From positions 310,001 to 374,000 of the forward strand of contig CAWGTV010000008.1 of NCBI GenBank assembly GCA_963825615.1: DNA of 64,000 nucleotides, read 5' to 3'. Source of the stretch: JAHEDT01 sp963825615 (GTDB lineage: Bacteria; Desulfobacterota; Desulfuromonadia; Desulfuromonadales; BM103). The translations under genes and the position numbers were made by a program. A model generated the notes under the pieces. The model ran no database searches. It saw only the letters and a list, made by a program, of their open reading frames with translations, and was not told the origin of the DNA. Position 1 is the stretch's first letter. The number at the start of each line of letters is the position of its first letter. Positions 63,814 through 64,000 of this stretch are shown piece after piece.

Positions 63814-64000
63814 TCAGGGAAGAAGCAGGCGCAGGGCAAAGATCAGGACAGTGGCAATGACAAAGCGCTTAATCCATTCATGACCTTTTTTCACCGCCAT
63901 GTGGGAGGCGACCCACCCTCCAAGGGAGTTGCCGGCGGCCAGCGCAAATCCCAGGACATAGTCTACCTGGCCATGCATAACAAACACCGTAAGCGCCACC
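63814..64000 (-). CDS. TauE/SafE-type sulfite exporter permease, C-terminal part
   Basis: The last 62 codons of a membrane protein that begins beyond the window. VDYVLGFALAAGNSLGGWVASHMAVKKGHEWIKRFV is interrupted by no stop and ends in a final helix ALRLLLP. The Gly-rich segment and terminal helix are typical of TauE/SafE (DUF81) transporters. Confidence 0.7.
   Translation of the reverse strand, partial: VALTVFVMHGQVDYVLGFALAAGNSLGGWVASHMAVKKGHEWIKRFVIATVLIFALRLLLP

Overview
The window reads as chromosomal DNA of a high-GC Gram-negative bacterium. Desulfuromonadales-like delta-proteobacteria (Desulfuromonas/Geopsychrobacter type) are the best guess. The grounds are a membrane-bound uptake [NiFe] hydrogenase of Hya type, a Na+-translocating NADH:quinone reductase, a CheA/CheC/CheD chemotaxis set and both PEP carboxykinase types. 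This is inferred from gene content only; there is no rRNA, tRNA, CRISPR array or recognisable insertion sequence in the window.

Layout. 0-6.8 kb (+): small stress and metabolism genes (DUF302 protein, D-cysteine desulfhydrase family, GST, HAD phosphatase, methyltransferase, EamA and LysE exporters, cupin, OmlA-like lipoprotein). 6.8-10.2 kb (-): NDUFA9-like reductase, then the RNA-repair unit RtcB/archease with a zinc-ribbon protein. 10.5-15 kb (+): hydrogenase operon (small and large subunits, cytochrome b, maturation protease, c-type cytochrome lipoprotein). 15-18.9 kb: GTP-PEPCK and ATP-PEPCK, divergently transcribed. 19.6-23.8 kb (-): polar amino-acid ABC transporter (aapJQMP). 24-27.7 kb (+): zinc-ribbon peptide, divergent nitrilase-superfamily protein, NRDE protein, ThiL. 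27.7-34.6 kb (+): chemotaxis operon cheR-mcp-cheW-cheY-cheA-cheC-cheD followed by lolA. 35.3-38.6 kb (+): rimO, apbE, NusG-domain-II protein, Gx transporter. 38.9-43.9 kb: Hsp33 (-), then DUF445, malonyl-CoA decarboxylase and DUF815 ATPase (+). 44.0-54.8 kb: a sugar-acid catabolic locus. A long minus-strand operon (otnK, otnC, ABM, IPMDH-like dehydrogenase, Gfo/Idh, tctCBA, mgsA, SDR) faces a plus-strand SMP-30 lactonase and FCD-type GntR regulator across an intergenic region holding a near-perfect palindromic operator. 54.9-62.4 kb (-): nqrABCDEF, a helical protein, apbE and nqrM. 62.7-64 kb (-): CBS protein, secretion-ATPase N-domain-like protein, and the 3' end of a TauE/SafE permease.

The most interesting item is the nqrM-like gene at 54878-55105. 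It has an in-frame TGA exactly where the first conserved NqrM cysteine is expected. The same frame then continues for 42 codons with a CxC motif and an NqrM-like charged tail. A 7-bp stem with a 7-nt loop starts 14 nt after the TGA, as expected of a bacterial SECIS element. This is a candidate selenocysteine-containing Na+-NQR maturation factor.

A caution on sequence quality: at least 18 single-base indels interrupt otherwise well-conserved genes. Most are +1 insertions, and 14 lie between 22.3 and 34.5 kb. Gene boundaries there are given for the conceptually repaired reading frame. They look like sequencing or assembly errors rather than gene decay.
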